A model generated the notes under the pieces. It worked only from the letters and a program-made list of their open reading frames with translations. It did not search any database and had not been told where the DNA came from. A stretch of 7,033 nucleotides of DNA from an uncultured Chloroflexota bacterium (GTDB taxonomy: Bacteria; Chloroflexota; Anaerolineae; B4-G1; DUEL01): the NCBI GenBank assembly GCA_937138275.1, contig CAKZOY010000450.1, positions 1-7,033 of the forward strand, given 5' to 3'. The translations under genes and the position numbers were made by a program. Positions 1 to 5,035 of the stretch are shown here, one piece after another (the first letter of the stretch is position 1; every line of letters starts with the position of its first letter).

Positions 1-359
1 AGTTTCAATGTAGCGCGGATTCTCTGCATCGTCGCCTAATTTGCGCCGTAGCGAATGGATGTGGACCCGAACACTGCTCCCAGGTCCAGACCGGTGACCT
101 TATCCTCCAGCCGACTGCGGGCTGTCAAGATAAGGATAAGTAAGTCGGGTTTGCTGGCCCGCAATCGCCGACATACTTCCAGGCCGTCCATTTCCGGCAG
201 ATTGAGGTCCAGGATGACCAAGTCGTAGTCATGGACTTCGCCCTTTTCCCAACCTTCCTCCCCAGTGCTGGCGATGTCCACGGCATAGCCCTGACGACGC
301 AACCCGCGTGCCAGAGCGATAGCCAGATCCTGTTCGTCTTCTACGATGAGAATTCTCAT
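1..359 (-). pseudogene. OmpR-family response regulator, internally deleted and frameshifted (C-terminus off the window edge)
   Basis: Starting at the ATG at 359, a CheY-type receiver is clear: MRILIVEDEQ with the acidic pair E8/D9, phosphoacceptor D51 in VILDLNLPEMDG, and conserved T79 in LILTA. After LEDKVTGLDLGA (about residue 95) the expected DDYLVKPF segment with its conserved lysine is absent, and the frame ends after a short unrelated tail at a stop near 36. In the next reading frame, from about position 76 to the window edge, the translation is VRVHIHSLRRKLGDDAENPR, the recognition-helix end of an OmpR/PhoB winged helix. Roughly 90-100 codons appear to be missing between the two, and the join is out of frame. 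As read, the gene gives a 107-residue receiver-only product that should not bind DNA. An in-frame ATG at 470 exists, but only the 359 start fits the family. No sensor kinase is visible. An assembly error remains possible. Confidence 0.8.
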
Positions 360-398
360 GCCAGCGCTGCCAGAACCTCCTGGATGTCGGCGCTTCGC
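356..398 (-). pseudogene. Remnant of a peroxiredoxin 3' end (partial duplicate)
   Basis: Positions 359-398 match 1069-1109, the end of the intact peroxiredoxin gene, at 37 of 40 bases with a single 1-base gap. The segment decodes to ADIQEVLAALA followed by TGA, against PDIQEILAALAEV in the intact gene. The TGA (358-356) overlaps the response regulator ATG (359-357) as ATGA. Upstream of about 398 the resemblance stops and no peroxiredoxin sequence is seen, so this is a fragment, not a second gene. Duplication followed by decay, or a recombination scar, are the likely origins. The similarity is read directly from the sequence; the origin is inferred. Confidence 0.65.
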
Positions 399-472
399 CC
401 AGAGCGAGGCAATGGCTTCACCGCTCCTCTGTTCCCCCTCGTATGGGTAGGTTTTTGGGGTAGCCCTCATCG

Positions 473-496
473 AAAAGGGCGCCTAAGCGCCCTTTT
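473..496. terminator. Perfect 10-bp hairpin with flanking T tracts, probable terminator
   Basis: AAAAGGGCGC, loop CTAA, GCGCCCTTTT: a perfect 10-bp stem with a GC-rich core and a four-base loop. Because the outer part of the stem is A4/T4, each strand ends the hairpin with four T, giving a short bidirectional intrinsic terminator shape. On the minus strand it lies between the redox operon and the damaged response regulator. The U tract is short, so efficiency is uncertain. Confidence 0.55.
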
Positions 497-565
497 GAGG
501 CTTAGCCTGAACGTTTACTGTCGGGCGAAAGCGCGATATTGCCTCCAGCAAAGCGAGGAAGAAAT

Positions 566-608
566 AGATTTTTTGATTGGGCGGCGAAGCCGCCTAATCA
601 AAAAATCT
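566..608. terminator. 20-bp stem hairpin, probable bidirectional terminator of the redox operon
   Basis: The left arm 566-585 (AGATTTTTTGATTGGGCGGC) and right arm 589-608 pair over 20 positions with a single G/A mismatch and a GAA loop. The stem has a GC-rich tip (GGCGGC/GCCGCC) and an A6/T6 base. On the plus strand it is followed by TCTTTTTA. It is about 205 nt past the stop of the last gene of the leftward operon (813), so it is the strongest candidate for that operon's end. It may alternatively be a core element of the inverted-repeat segment that surrounds it. Confidence 0.6.
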
Positions 609-812
609 TCTTTTTACCCCTTGCTTGCTGGGGGATGAAAAAAACCTACCCATGCAAGCCCGCTCCCCCGGGATGCAGTTCGGTTATGGCAGAAGCGACT
701 CCTGAGATTGCCGGATAACTGGTCCACCTCCAGAATGGTCAAGGCTACACCCCAAGTTGCCCCTGGTCGGCGAAGGCCGCCGGTGGAATTGTTCTCTGAT
801 GCACTCGTCTAT

Positions 813-1058
813 CTACACCTTTTCCAGAAACCGCAGGGCCTGGTAGTCCCATTCCCTGCTCTCCACCGTGACCAATGTCCGGTTCTTTTCCGCTCGGGCG
901 AGCTGAACCTGGACATATCCCCCGCCTCCGGAGAAGTAGAGGCAGCAATCCCCCTGTTCCTCCACCGTCATCCCCAGACCCTGCGGGCCGAAGAACTTCA
1001 GGGCCCGTTCCATCACCTCATCTGGAGAACGGCGCGTCTCCTTCTCGTAGCGGACCAT
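813..1058 (-). CDS. Conserved-looking small protein of unknown function (81 aa)
   Basis: The product begins MVRYEKETRRSPDEVMERAL and ends LEKV. The N-terminal half looks helical, with a charged start followed by MERALKFFG. The middle and end look like a beta sheet: GDCCLYFSGGGGYVQVQL, then LVTVESREWDYQALRFL. A run of four glycines (S43 then GGGG) and the pair C38/C39 are the most distinctive features. I recall similar unnamed short proteins but cannot assign a family or function. The ATG is preceded by GAGGTG at good distance, lying inside the 3' end of the peroxiredoxin gene, whose TGA ends one base before this ATG, so the two are translationally coupled. It is the last gene of the operon. 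Its position suggests a role linked to peroxide or thiol stress, which is inference only. Confidence 0.75.
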   Translation of the reverse strand: MVRYEKETRRSPDEVMERALKFFGPQGLGMTVEEQGDCCLYFSGGGGYVQVQLARAEKNRTLVTVESREWDYQALRFLEKV

Positions 1059-1059
1059 C

Positions 1060-1524
1060 TCACACCTCTGCCAGCGCGGCCAGAATCTCCTGGATGTCCG
1101 GCGCCTCGCGCATCGGGTAGATTTTCTTGAAGCGAACAATGCCTTCGGCATCCACGATGAAGACAGCCCGTTCGCTGAAGCCGTTCTTCTCCCGGAAGAT
1201 GCCGTAGGCCTGGGCGACGCCGCCATGGGGCCAGAAATCGGCCAGAAGCGGTGTGTGTTGAATGCCGAGGGACTCCGCCCACGCCTTCTTGCAGGGGACG
1301 CTATCCACACTCAACCCCAGCGCCACCGCGCCCAATCGCTCTATCTCCTCCCGGTGCTTCTCCAGGTCCTGCATCTGTATGGCGCAGACCCGCGTCCAGG
1401 CCAGCGGATGGAAGGAGAGGATCACCTTTTTGCCCCGCAGGGCGCTGAGGGTGACTTCCTGCTCGTTCTGATCCTTCAAGGTGAAATCGGGGGCTGCGCT
1501 TCCCACATCTATGACGGGTTCCAT
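1060..1524 (-). CDS. Peroxiredoxin, AhpE/Bcp-like (thiol peroxidase)
   Basis: A 154-residue cytosolic thioredoxin-fold peroxidase that reduces hydrogen peroxide or organic hydroperoxides through a cysteine. APDFTLKDQN (11-20) is the usual N-terminal strand. The active-site motif PxxxTxxC is P40-LAW-T44-RV-C47, making C47 the peroxidatic cysteine. C78 in SVDSVPCKKAWA is a candidate resolving cysteine. GFSERAVFIVDAEGIVR is the conserved arginine-containing region of the family. Translation could be extended to an ATG at 1602, but AGGAGGT six bases before 1524 and the match to family starts favour 1524. The 78-nt gap from the OsmC stop is wider than the other gaps in this block. The reductant is unknown; the glutaredoxin, FTR or rubredoxin proteins upstream are plausible partners. 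Its 3' end is partly duplicated at 359-398. Confidence 0.93.
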   Translation of the reverse strand: MEPVIDVGSAAPDFTLKDQNEQEVTLSALRGKKVILSFHPLAWTRVCAIQMQDLEKHREEIERLGAVALGLSVDSVPCKKAWAESLGIQHTPLLADFWPHGGVAQAYGIFREKNGFSERAVFIVDAEGIVRFKKIYPMREAPDIQEILAALAEV

Positions 1525-1530
1525 GGTTTG

Positions 1531-1537
1531 ACCTCCT
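1531..1537 (-). promoter_or_regulatory. Shine-Dalgarno AGGAGGT that fixes the peroxiredoxin start
   Basis: AGGAGGT read on the minus strand lies six bases before the ATG at 1524. It decides against the longer in-frame start at 1602, which would add 26 residues not expected in the family. Confidence 0.8.
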
Positions 1538-1602
1538 GCGTTAAATGAAAGCATCCTGCCAGTCTGCGCTTGCAGGGAGATTTGGGCCACCTGCCGGTGC
1601 AT

Positions 1603-2028
1603 CTATTCGGCCAGACGGGAGACCACCTCTATCCCCTGATGGAGCATTTTGTGCACCGGGCAGTGGCGGGAGATCAGAAGCAGTTTCTGCCGCTGCGGAG
1701 GCGTCAGGTTGCCCATAAGGACGATATCCTCCACAATCTGCTCCCGGTACTCATCTATGGCTTCGCAGTCCCGACAGTCGTCGCTGAATATCCGCTCGTA
1801 CCGCAGCCGCAGTTCCACTTCCTGCAGGTCCAGACCGTGATGCTGCGCGTAGGCATGCAGGACAATGGCCGTACAGGTCGCCAGGCTTGCCAGTAGCATC
1901 CCGTAGGGCGTCAGGTGGTAGATGTGCTCTACCGGATAGAGTTGCGGGTCGTCGGGACGGTGCGGGTCGGGGGCCAGAATCTCGGTCAGGAACTCCCGGT
2001 TCTGCCGGACGACGATCTGTTCGCTCAC
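1603..2028 (-). CDS. OsmC/Ohr-family protein (141 aa)
   Basis: OsmC-type proteins are small cytosolic dimers that reduce organic hydroperoxides with two cysteines, each at a helix start. Both are present: C52 in LLASLATCTAIVLHAYA and C123 in SRHCPVHKML, the CPVHK form being typical of the wider OsmC-like group and not of classical Ohr. The extra pair C85/C88 in SDDCRDCEA may add redox or metal chemistry. The start codon is GTG, supported by TAGAGGTG just upstream, which overlaps the TAG stop of the ferritin-like gene; this implies coupled translation. The length is normal. The substrate is unknown. Placed directly upstream of the peroxiredoxin in the same orientation, it most likely contributes to peroxide or reactive sulfur detoxification. 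Confidence 0.9.
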   Translation of the reverse strand: MSEQIVVRQNREFLTEILAPDPHRPDDPQLYPVEHIYHLTPYGMLLASLATCTAIVLHAYAQHHGLDLQEVELRLRYERIFSDDCRDCEAIDEYREQIVEDIVLMGNLTPPQRQKLLLISRHCPVHKMLHQGIEVVSRLAE

Positions 2029-2032
2029 GGCA

Positions 2033-2040
2033 CACCTCTA
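2033..2040 (-). promoter_or_regulatory. Shine-Dalgarno overlapping a stop codon, supports the GTG start of the OsmC gene
   Basis: TAGAGGTG on the minus strand combines the TAG stop of the ferritin-like gene with a GAGGTG ribosome site four bases before the GTG at 2028. It fixes a non-ATG start and suggests reinitiation by ribosomes finishing the previous gene. Confidence 0.7.
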
Positions 2041-2478
2041 TCGGCGGAGGCGGGCGATCTGGGCCTTGAGCCAGCGGGCATGCTGCATCTCGTCGGCCAT
2101 ATTCTGCTCCAGCAGAGCGACCGTCTCGTCGTCGTCCATAATTTCGGCGATCTGGGTGGCGTAGTCCCGGATGGCCTGCTGCTCCTCTGCCAGTTCCAGT
2201 TGCAGCATCTCCAGCGGGGTCGCCTGGGCGCTGGCGGCGCCCGTCGCCCGCCCGACGATCGTCTCCACCCCGCCGGGCTCGGCCGGAGTGCCCCCCAGTT
2301 CCCGGATGCGGGCCGTCAGGTCGCGGGCGTGCCGCTGTTCCACCGCCAGGATGGCCCGGATGCCCTCCGCCAGCGGATCGTCCTGCAGCGCCTGGGCATG
2401 GGCGGTGTAAATCTCTATCGCCGCCAGTTCCGACCTCAGGTCGTGGTTCAGCGCTTCCAGCACATATTCCCGACTCAT
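2038..2478 (-). CDS. Ferritin-like diiron protein (bacterioferritin/rubrerythrin-type four-helix bundle)
   Basis: A 146-residue, almost entirely helical protein with carboxylate-histidine motifs of a ferritin-like diiron site. Helix 1, SELAAIEIYTAH, supplies a glutamate (E17 or E22). E47-QR-H50 is the first ExxH. LELAEEQQAIRDY supplies a glutamate around E98/E99, and E130-MQ-H133 is the second ExxH. Such proteins oxidise or store iron or reduce peroxide. No rubredoxin domain is attached, unlike rubrerythrin, although separate rubredoxin-like modules are encoded in the same gene run. The ATG overlaps the stop of the universal stress gene as ATGA, and AGGAGGT lies six bases upstream, inside that gene. 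An in-frame extension to 2607 lacks support. Exact subfamily is uncertain. Confidence 0.85.
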   Translation of the reverse strand: MSREYVLEALNHDLRSELAAIEIYTAHAQALQDDPLAEGIRAILAVEQRHARDLTARIRELGGTPAEPGGVETIVGRATGAASAQATPLEMLQLELAEEQQAIRDYATQIAEIMDDDETVALLEQNMADEMQHARWLKAQIARLRR

Positions 2479-2930
2479 TGCTCCACCTCCTCGCTCACGA
2501 ACAGGACCGGGATGGAAGACCGCCGCTGCACCCGCGCGGGGATGTTGCCCTGAATCCAGCGGCTGAGCAACGACCGGCGCAGATTGGGCAGGACGATGAG
2601 GTCGCACGCGGATTGGGCCGCGTATTCCAGAATCGCCTCATCTTCCGGGCGGGTGCTGAAGACAATTTCCGTATGAATGGCGATCCCCCGCTGGCGCATC
2701 TGTTCCTCCAGACGACGGAAGTAGTCCTCCGCCTCCGCCTTGCGCCGCGCCCCTCGCGATCCTGCCTCCACCTGAATCTGCTGGAAAAAGTACTCGTCCG
2801 ACGAGACAACCGGAATGACGTGCAGCAGGTGAAGTTCCGCTCTCAGTTCGGACGCCAGTTGGGTGGCGTGCCACAGATGGGCTTCCTTGCTCCCCTCCCG
2901 TTCCATCGGGACCAGAATTCGCCGGTACAT
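2475..2930 (-). CDS. Universal stress protein (UspA family), degenerate nucleotide-binding loop
   Basis: A 151-residue single Usp domain with a Rossmann-like fold. It starts MYRRILVPMEREGSKEAHLW, has the second strand LHLLHVIPV (33-41), the CDLIVLPN strand near 109-116, and the closing strand SIPVLFVSEE. In ATP-binding members the loop is GxxGx9G(S/T). Here the two first glycines are P115 and R118, followed after nine residues by G128-N129, so ATP binding is doubtful. It could act as a non-nucleotide Usp or bind another ligand. AGGAGG upstream contains the TAG of the aldo/keto reductase gene (TAGGAGG), nine bases before the start. It overlaps the next gene by four bases. The role in this stress operon is inferred. 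Confidence 0.9.
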   Translation of the reverse strand: MYRRILVPMEREGSKEAHLWHATQLASELRAELHLLHVIPVVSSDEYFFQQIQVEAGSRGARRKAEAEDYFRRLEEQMRQRGIAIHTEIVFSTRPEDEAILEYAAQSACDLIVLPNLRRSLLSRWIQGNIPARVQRRSSIPVLFVSEEVEQ

Positions 2931-2939
2931 CGCTTCCTC

Positions 2940-3923
2940 CTATCCTCCGCCCTTCAGGGCCTCTGCCCGTCGGGCCAGAAGTTCTTCTATCTCGGCGACC
3001 GCCTCCGGCGGGATAGCCCAATCGGCTGCGGGGGCGGTCTCTTCTATCTGCTCCGGCCGCCGCGCTCCCACGATGGCTGATGTGACTTCTGGTCGCCGCA
3101 GCACCCAGGCGATTGCCAATTGGGAGACCGTTCGGCTGTACCGCGCGGCAATCGCCCGCAGTCCGTCCACCAGTGCCAGATTGGCGCTCAGCCGGGGCTC
3201 CCGGAAGTTGTCGTTGTACCGGCGGCGCCAGTCGTCCTCTGGCAGGGCCGCTGCCCGCTCGCGGCTAAAGCGCTCCGTCAGCACGCCGGAGGCCATCGGG
3301 CTGTAGACCACCACGCCGATGTTGTTGGCCGCGCAGAAGGGGAGAATTTCCGCCTCAATGTCCCGATGGAGCATATTGTACGGCGGCTGGAGCGAGGCGA
3401 TGGGGTGGATGGGCTGGATGCGCTTCATCTGCTCCACACTGAAGTTGGAGACCCCGGCATAGCGGATTTTCCCCTCCCGAACCAGGTCGGCGATGGTTGC
3501 CCAGGCCTCCTCTATGTCGTTATCGGGGTTGGGCCAGTGAATCTGATACAGGTCAATAACGTCCACATTGAGGCGGCGCAGGCTGTCTTCCACTTCCTTG
3601 CGGACGCTCCAGGCTTTGAGCCGTCCGTAGGGGACGGTGCTCCCCTCATCCCAGACCAGGCCGCATTTGGTGGCGATGATGACCTGGTCGCGGCGGCCGC
3701 GGATCGCCTTGCCGATGACCTCCTCGGAGTGCCCCAGGCCGTAGACGGCGGCGGTATCTATCCAGTTGATGCCCAGGTCTATGGCGCGCTGGATGGTGCG
3801 GATGGATTCCGCGTCATCCTGGTGGCCCCAGGTGTATTCCCAGCCGCTGCCCCCGATGGCCCAGGTGCCCAGGCCGACGGTGGTCAGATACAAATCGGTA
3901 TAGCCGAGTTTTCGGGTTTGCAT
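2940..3923 (-). CDS. Aldo/keto reductase, NADPH-dependent
   Basis: A 327-residue (alpha/beta)8 barrel oxidoreductase that normally reduces aldehydes or ketones with NADPH. The catalytic tetrad is visible: D56 in NWIDTAAVYG, Y61, K86 in IIATKCG, and H129 in LYQIHWPNPD. GKIRYAGVSNFSVEQM (about 152-167) is the standard AKR strand. VTSAIVGARRPEQIEE near the C-terminus is the cofactor-phosphate region. The length is typical and no transmembrane or signal segment is seen. The ATG has GGAGG at good spacing. It is separated from the preceding PEBP-family gene by 140 nt containing a palindromic element, and is directly followed by the universal stress gene with a stop-overlapping ribosome site. The substrate cannot be told from the sequence. 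Detoxification of reactive carbonyls would suit the neighbourhood. Confidence 0.94.
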   Translation of the reverse strand: MQTRKLGYTDLYLTTVGLGTWAIGGSGWEYTWGHQDDAESIRTIQRAIDLGINWIDTAAVYGLGHSEEVIGKAIRGRRDQVIIATKCGLVWDEGSTVPYGRLKAWSVRKEVEDSLRRLNVDVIDLYQIHWPNPDNDIEEAWATIADLVREGKIRYAGVSNFSVEQMKRIQPIHPIASLQPPYNMLHRDIEAEILPFCAANNIGVVVYSPMASGVLTERFSRERAAALPEDDWRRRYNDNFREPRLSANLALVDGLRAIAARYSRTVSQLAIAWVLRRPEVTSAIVGARRPEQIEETAPAADWAIPPEAVAEIEELLARRAEALKGGG

Positions 3924-3957
3924 AGTTCCTCCTTCCCAGTTGGCGCTTGTGGTCCTG

Positions 3958-4038
3958 CGCTACTCCGCCTCGCTCCGTAGCGCACTACGAACGCCATCGC
4001 ACTGTTCGTAGTCAGCCCCGCAGCGCAGCGGAGTGGCG
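3958..4038. repeat. 81-nt intergenic palindromic element with nested stems
   Basis: The outer arms CGCTACTCCGC (3958-3968) and GCGGAGTGGCG (4028-4038) pair with one mismatch that is G-U in RNA. The inner arms ACTACGAAC (3984-3992) and GTTCGTAGT (4004-4012) pair perfectly around an 11-base loop. An alternative local stem, GCGCTAC/GTAGCGC (3957-3963 and 3977-3983), competes with the outer arms. GTCCTGCGC also occurs directly repeated at 3952-3960 and 4038-4046. There is no T tract, so it is not a simple intrinsic terminator. It resembles REP-like interspersed palindromes. It lies in the gap between the PEBP-family gene and the aldo/keto reductase gene. Confidence 0.6.
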
Positions 4039-4063
4039 TCCTGCGCAAGTTGTGTGAACGCCC

Positions 4064-4384
4064 CTACCGGCGGTACGTCCCCATCAGTTCCGCCTGGGCC
4101 AGGATGTGCCCCTCCATACCCTTCAGGACATCTTTCTTTGTCGCACCGGAGGGGAGGTCCAGGACGGTGTCCAGGGCATACAGTCGGAAGAAATACCGAT
4201 AGGTGCCGCCAGGAGGACACGGACCGCCGTAGCCCAGCCGCTTCCAACTGTTCCGACCGTGACGGCCGCCCTGGGCCAGGTCGGCATCGGGCGGAACTCC
4301 TTCCGGCAGGGAGCGGGTTTCCGGCGGAAGGTTGAAAAGCACCCAGTGGTCCCAGACGCCGATCGGCGCGTCGGGGTCGTCCAT
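4064..4384 (-). CDS. YbhB/YbcL-family PEBP protein (conserved part from the first ATG)
   Basis: From the ATG at 4384 the product is 106 residues: MDDPDAPIGVWDHWVLFNLP, then GYGGPCPPGGTYRYFFRLYA, GATKKDVLKGMEGHI and a final MGTYRR. These are the core ligand-pocket motifs of bacterial phosphatidylethanolamine-binding-like proteins (DDPDAP, HWV, GPCPP, HRYFF-type). However, family members are about 150 residues, and the missing N-terminal 40 or so residues are encoded in frame immediately upstream (4385-4525) without any ATG, GTG or TTG. The ATG used here is therefore probably an internal methionine. Function of the family is poorly known. No signal peptide is visible. The gene may be expressed from an unusual start, may have lost its start, or may carry a sequence error. 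Confidence 0.75.
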   Translation of the reverse strand: MDDPDAPIGVWDHWVLFNLPPETRSLPEGVPPDADLAQGGRHGRNSWKRLGYGGPCPPGGTYRYFFRLYALDTVLDLPSGATKKDVLKGMEGHILAQAELMGTYRR

Positions 4385-4525
4385 AATCAGTGCGAAACTC
4401 CGCGTACCGGCCGGTGGGTCGGTCCACTCCAGCGGTGGGGAAACGTCCTCACCATCGCAGGTGTATCGGGTCGGGATGGGTTGCCCGTACCCGAAGTATG
4501 TCTCTTTCTGCGTTCCCTGCGGTGA
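4385..4525 (-). other. In-frame N-terminal coding region of the PEBP gene with no canonical start codon
   Basis: Read in the frame of the PEBP gene, this segment gives GQPIPTRYTCDGEDVSPPLE and then a stretch ending RSFALI, which matches the usual N-terminus of YbhB/YbcL proteins closely. The frame opens right after the TAA of the FTR-rubredoxin gene (4528-4526), which is in the same frame. The only near-start codon at the expected place is ACG at 4513-4511, one transition away from ATG; it would give a 149-residue protein of normal length. No AGGAGG-like site stands at a proper distance before it, unlike at nearly every other gene in the window. Confidence 0.7.
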
Positions 4526-5035
4526 TTACCAGAATCGCTCAAAACGGTCGCGTTTGGCCTTGCAGATGGGGCAGACGGCGGGCGGTTGCTCGCGGGCACA
4601 GAGATAACCGCAGACCCGGCAGCGCCAGACGGGTAGGGGGAGGTCTCCAGGAGGGGCTGAGGAACGGGCTGCCAGTTCCTGAGGGCGCTGACCTTCCGGA
4701 GGGCGACGCTCCGGGATGGGCTGAAGAGGTTGCTCGCCGCGCAGCATCTCATCGGAAACGTAGAGCGCGCAATAGCAGGCCCCCCAGTCCAGCAGGTCAG
4801 CGTCGCGGTAATCGCACGGGCAGATGATGTCCAGGTCCTTCTGCTTATCCCCCGTCGCCAGACGGCAGGGGCAGGCCCAGTAGCCGTAGCGGGCCTCGTT
4901 GATCAGCAATCCCTCCACCAGGCCCAGGACAAACTCCCGGTCGGGGTTCAGGTGATAACCCGCTGCTTCCGCTTCCTCGTACAGCCGTTTGTATAGGGCC
5001 TCTACCTGCTCTCTGGAGATGGTCTCTGCGCTCAT
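4526..5035 (-). CDS. Ferredoxin:thioredoxin reductase catalytic-subunit-like protein fused to a C-terminal rubredoxin-like domain
   Basis: A 169-residue two-domain redox protein. Residues about 10-95 are the FTR beta fold: WACPCRLA with C55/C57, DIICPCDYRD with C72/C74, and WGACYCALYVS with C87/C89. By family precedent four of these bind a 4Fe-4S cluster and two (by order C57 and C89) form the disulfide-reducing pair. The intervals between the pairs (14 and 12 residues) differ from the plant-type CPC-x16-CPC-x8-CHC spacing. A proline-rich linker (about 101-135) leads to VWRCRVCGYLCA and AVCPICKAK, a rubredoxin-type knuckle pair C139/C142 and C155/C158. FTR-like disulfide reductases with a rubredoxin-type centre are, as I recall, known from methanogens. 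No FTR alpha subunit is encoded here. The ATG overlaps the glutaredoxin TGA as ATGA, with AGGAGG upstream. Confidence 0.92.
   Translation of the reverse strand: MSAETISREQVEALYKRLYEEAEAAGYHLNPDREFVLGLVEGLLINEARYGYWACPCRLATGDKQKDLDIICPCDYRDADLLDWGACYCALYVSDEMLRGEQPLQPIPERRPPEGQRPQELAARSSAPPGDLPLPVWRCRVCGYLCAREQPPAVCPICKAKRDRFERFW

Larger units (their letters stand above)
443..653. repeat. Short segment bounded by 14-bp inverted repeats (MITE-like candidate)
   Basis: ATGGGTAGGTTTTT at 443-456 is repeated exactly, inverted, as AAAAACCTACCCAT at 640-653. The 211-bp segment codes for nothing recognisable and contains two strong hairpins (473-496 and 566-608). This size, the terminal inverted repeats and the lack of coding sequence suit a non-autonomous insertion-sequence derivative. 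No convincing target-site duplication is visible: the flanking bases are GT on the left and GC on the right, and the AT pairs just inside belong to the palindrome. It may instead be a complex intergenic terminator region. Together with flanks 360-442 and 654-812, in which I see no gene except the peroxiredoxin remnant, it makes up the gene-free stretch of about 450 bases. Confidence 0.4.

Noticed and set aside
360..470. N-terminal extension of the response regulator to an upstream ATG at 470
   Set aside because: The added 37 residues do not resemble any family start, overlap a peroxiredoxin-tail remnant in another frame, and receiver domains begin at MRILIVEDEQ.
443..653. CRISPR array or tRNA gene in the hairpin region
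   Set aside because: There are no regularly spaced direct repeats, and the two hairpins do not form a cloverleaf or carry a CCA-type end.
1013..1310. Long minus-strand readings overlapping the peroxiredoxin gene, including an upstream extension of the 81-residue protein
   Set aside because: They are rich in arginine and proline and lie out of frame inside an unmistakable peroxiredoxin; GAGGTG marks the ATG at 1058 as the real start.
1915..2553. Long plus-strand reading (212 residues) opposite the OsmC and ferritin-like genes
   Set aside because: It is antisense to two well-supported genes; long opposite-strand frames are common in GC-rich coding DNA and no motif is present.
3120..3980. 286-residue plus-strand reading opposite the aldo/keto reductase
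   Set aside because: It is antisense to a gene with a complete catalytic tetrad; it has the composition of a shadow frame and no recognisable domain.
3960..4427. 155-residue minus-strand reading across the palindrome and PEBP gene
   Set aside because: It is an off-frame shadow of the PEBP coding sequence with low-complexity composition and no family resemblance.
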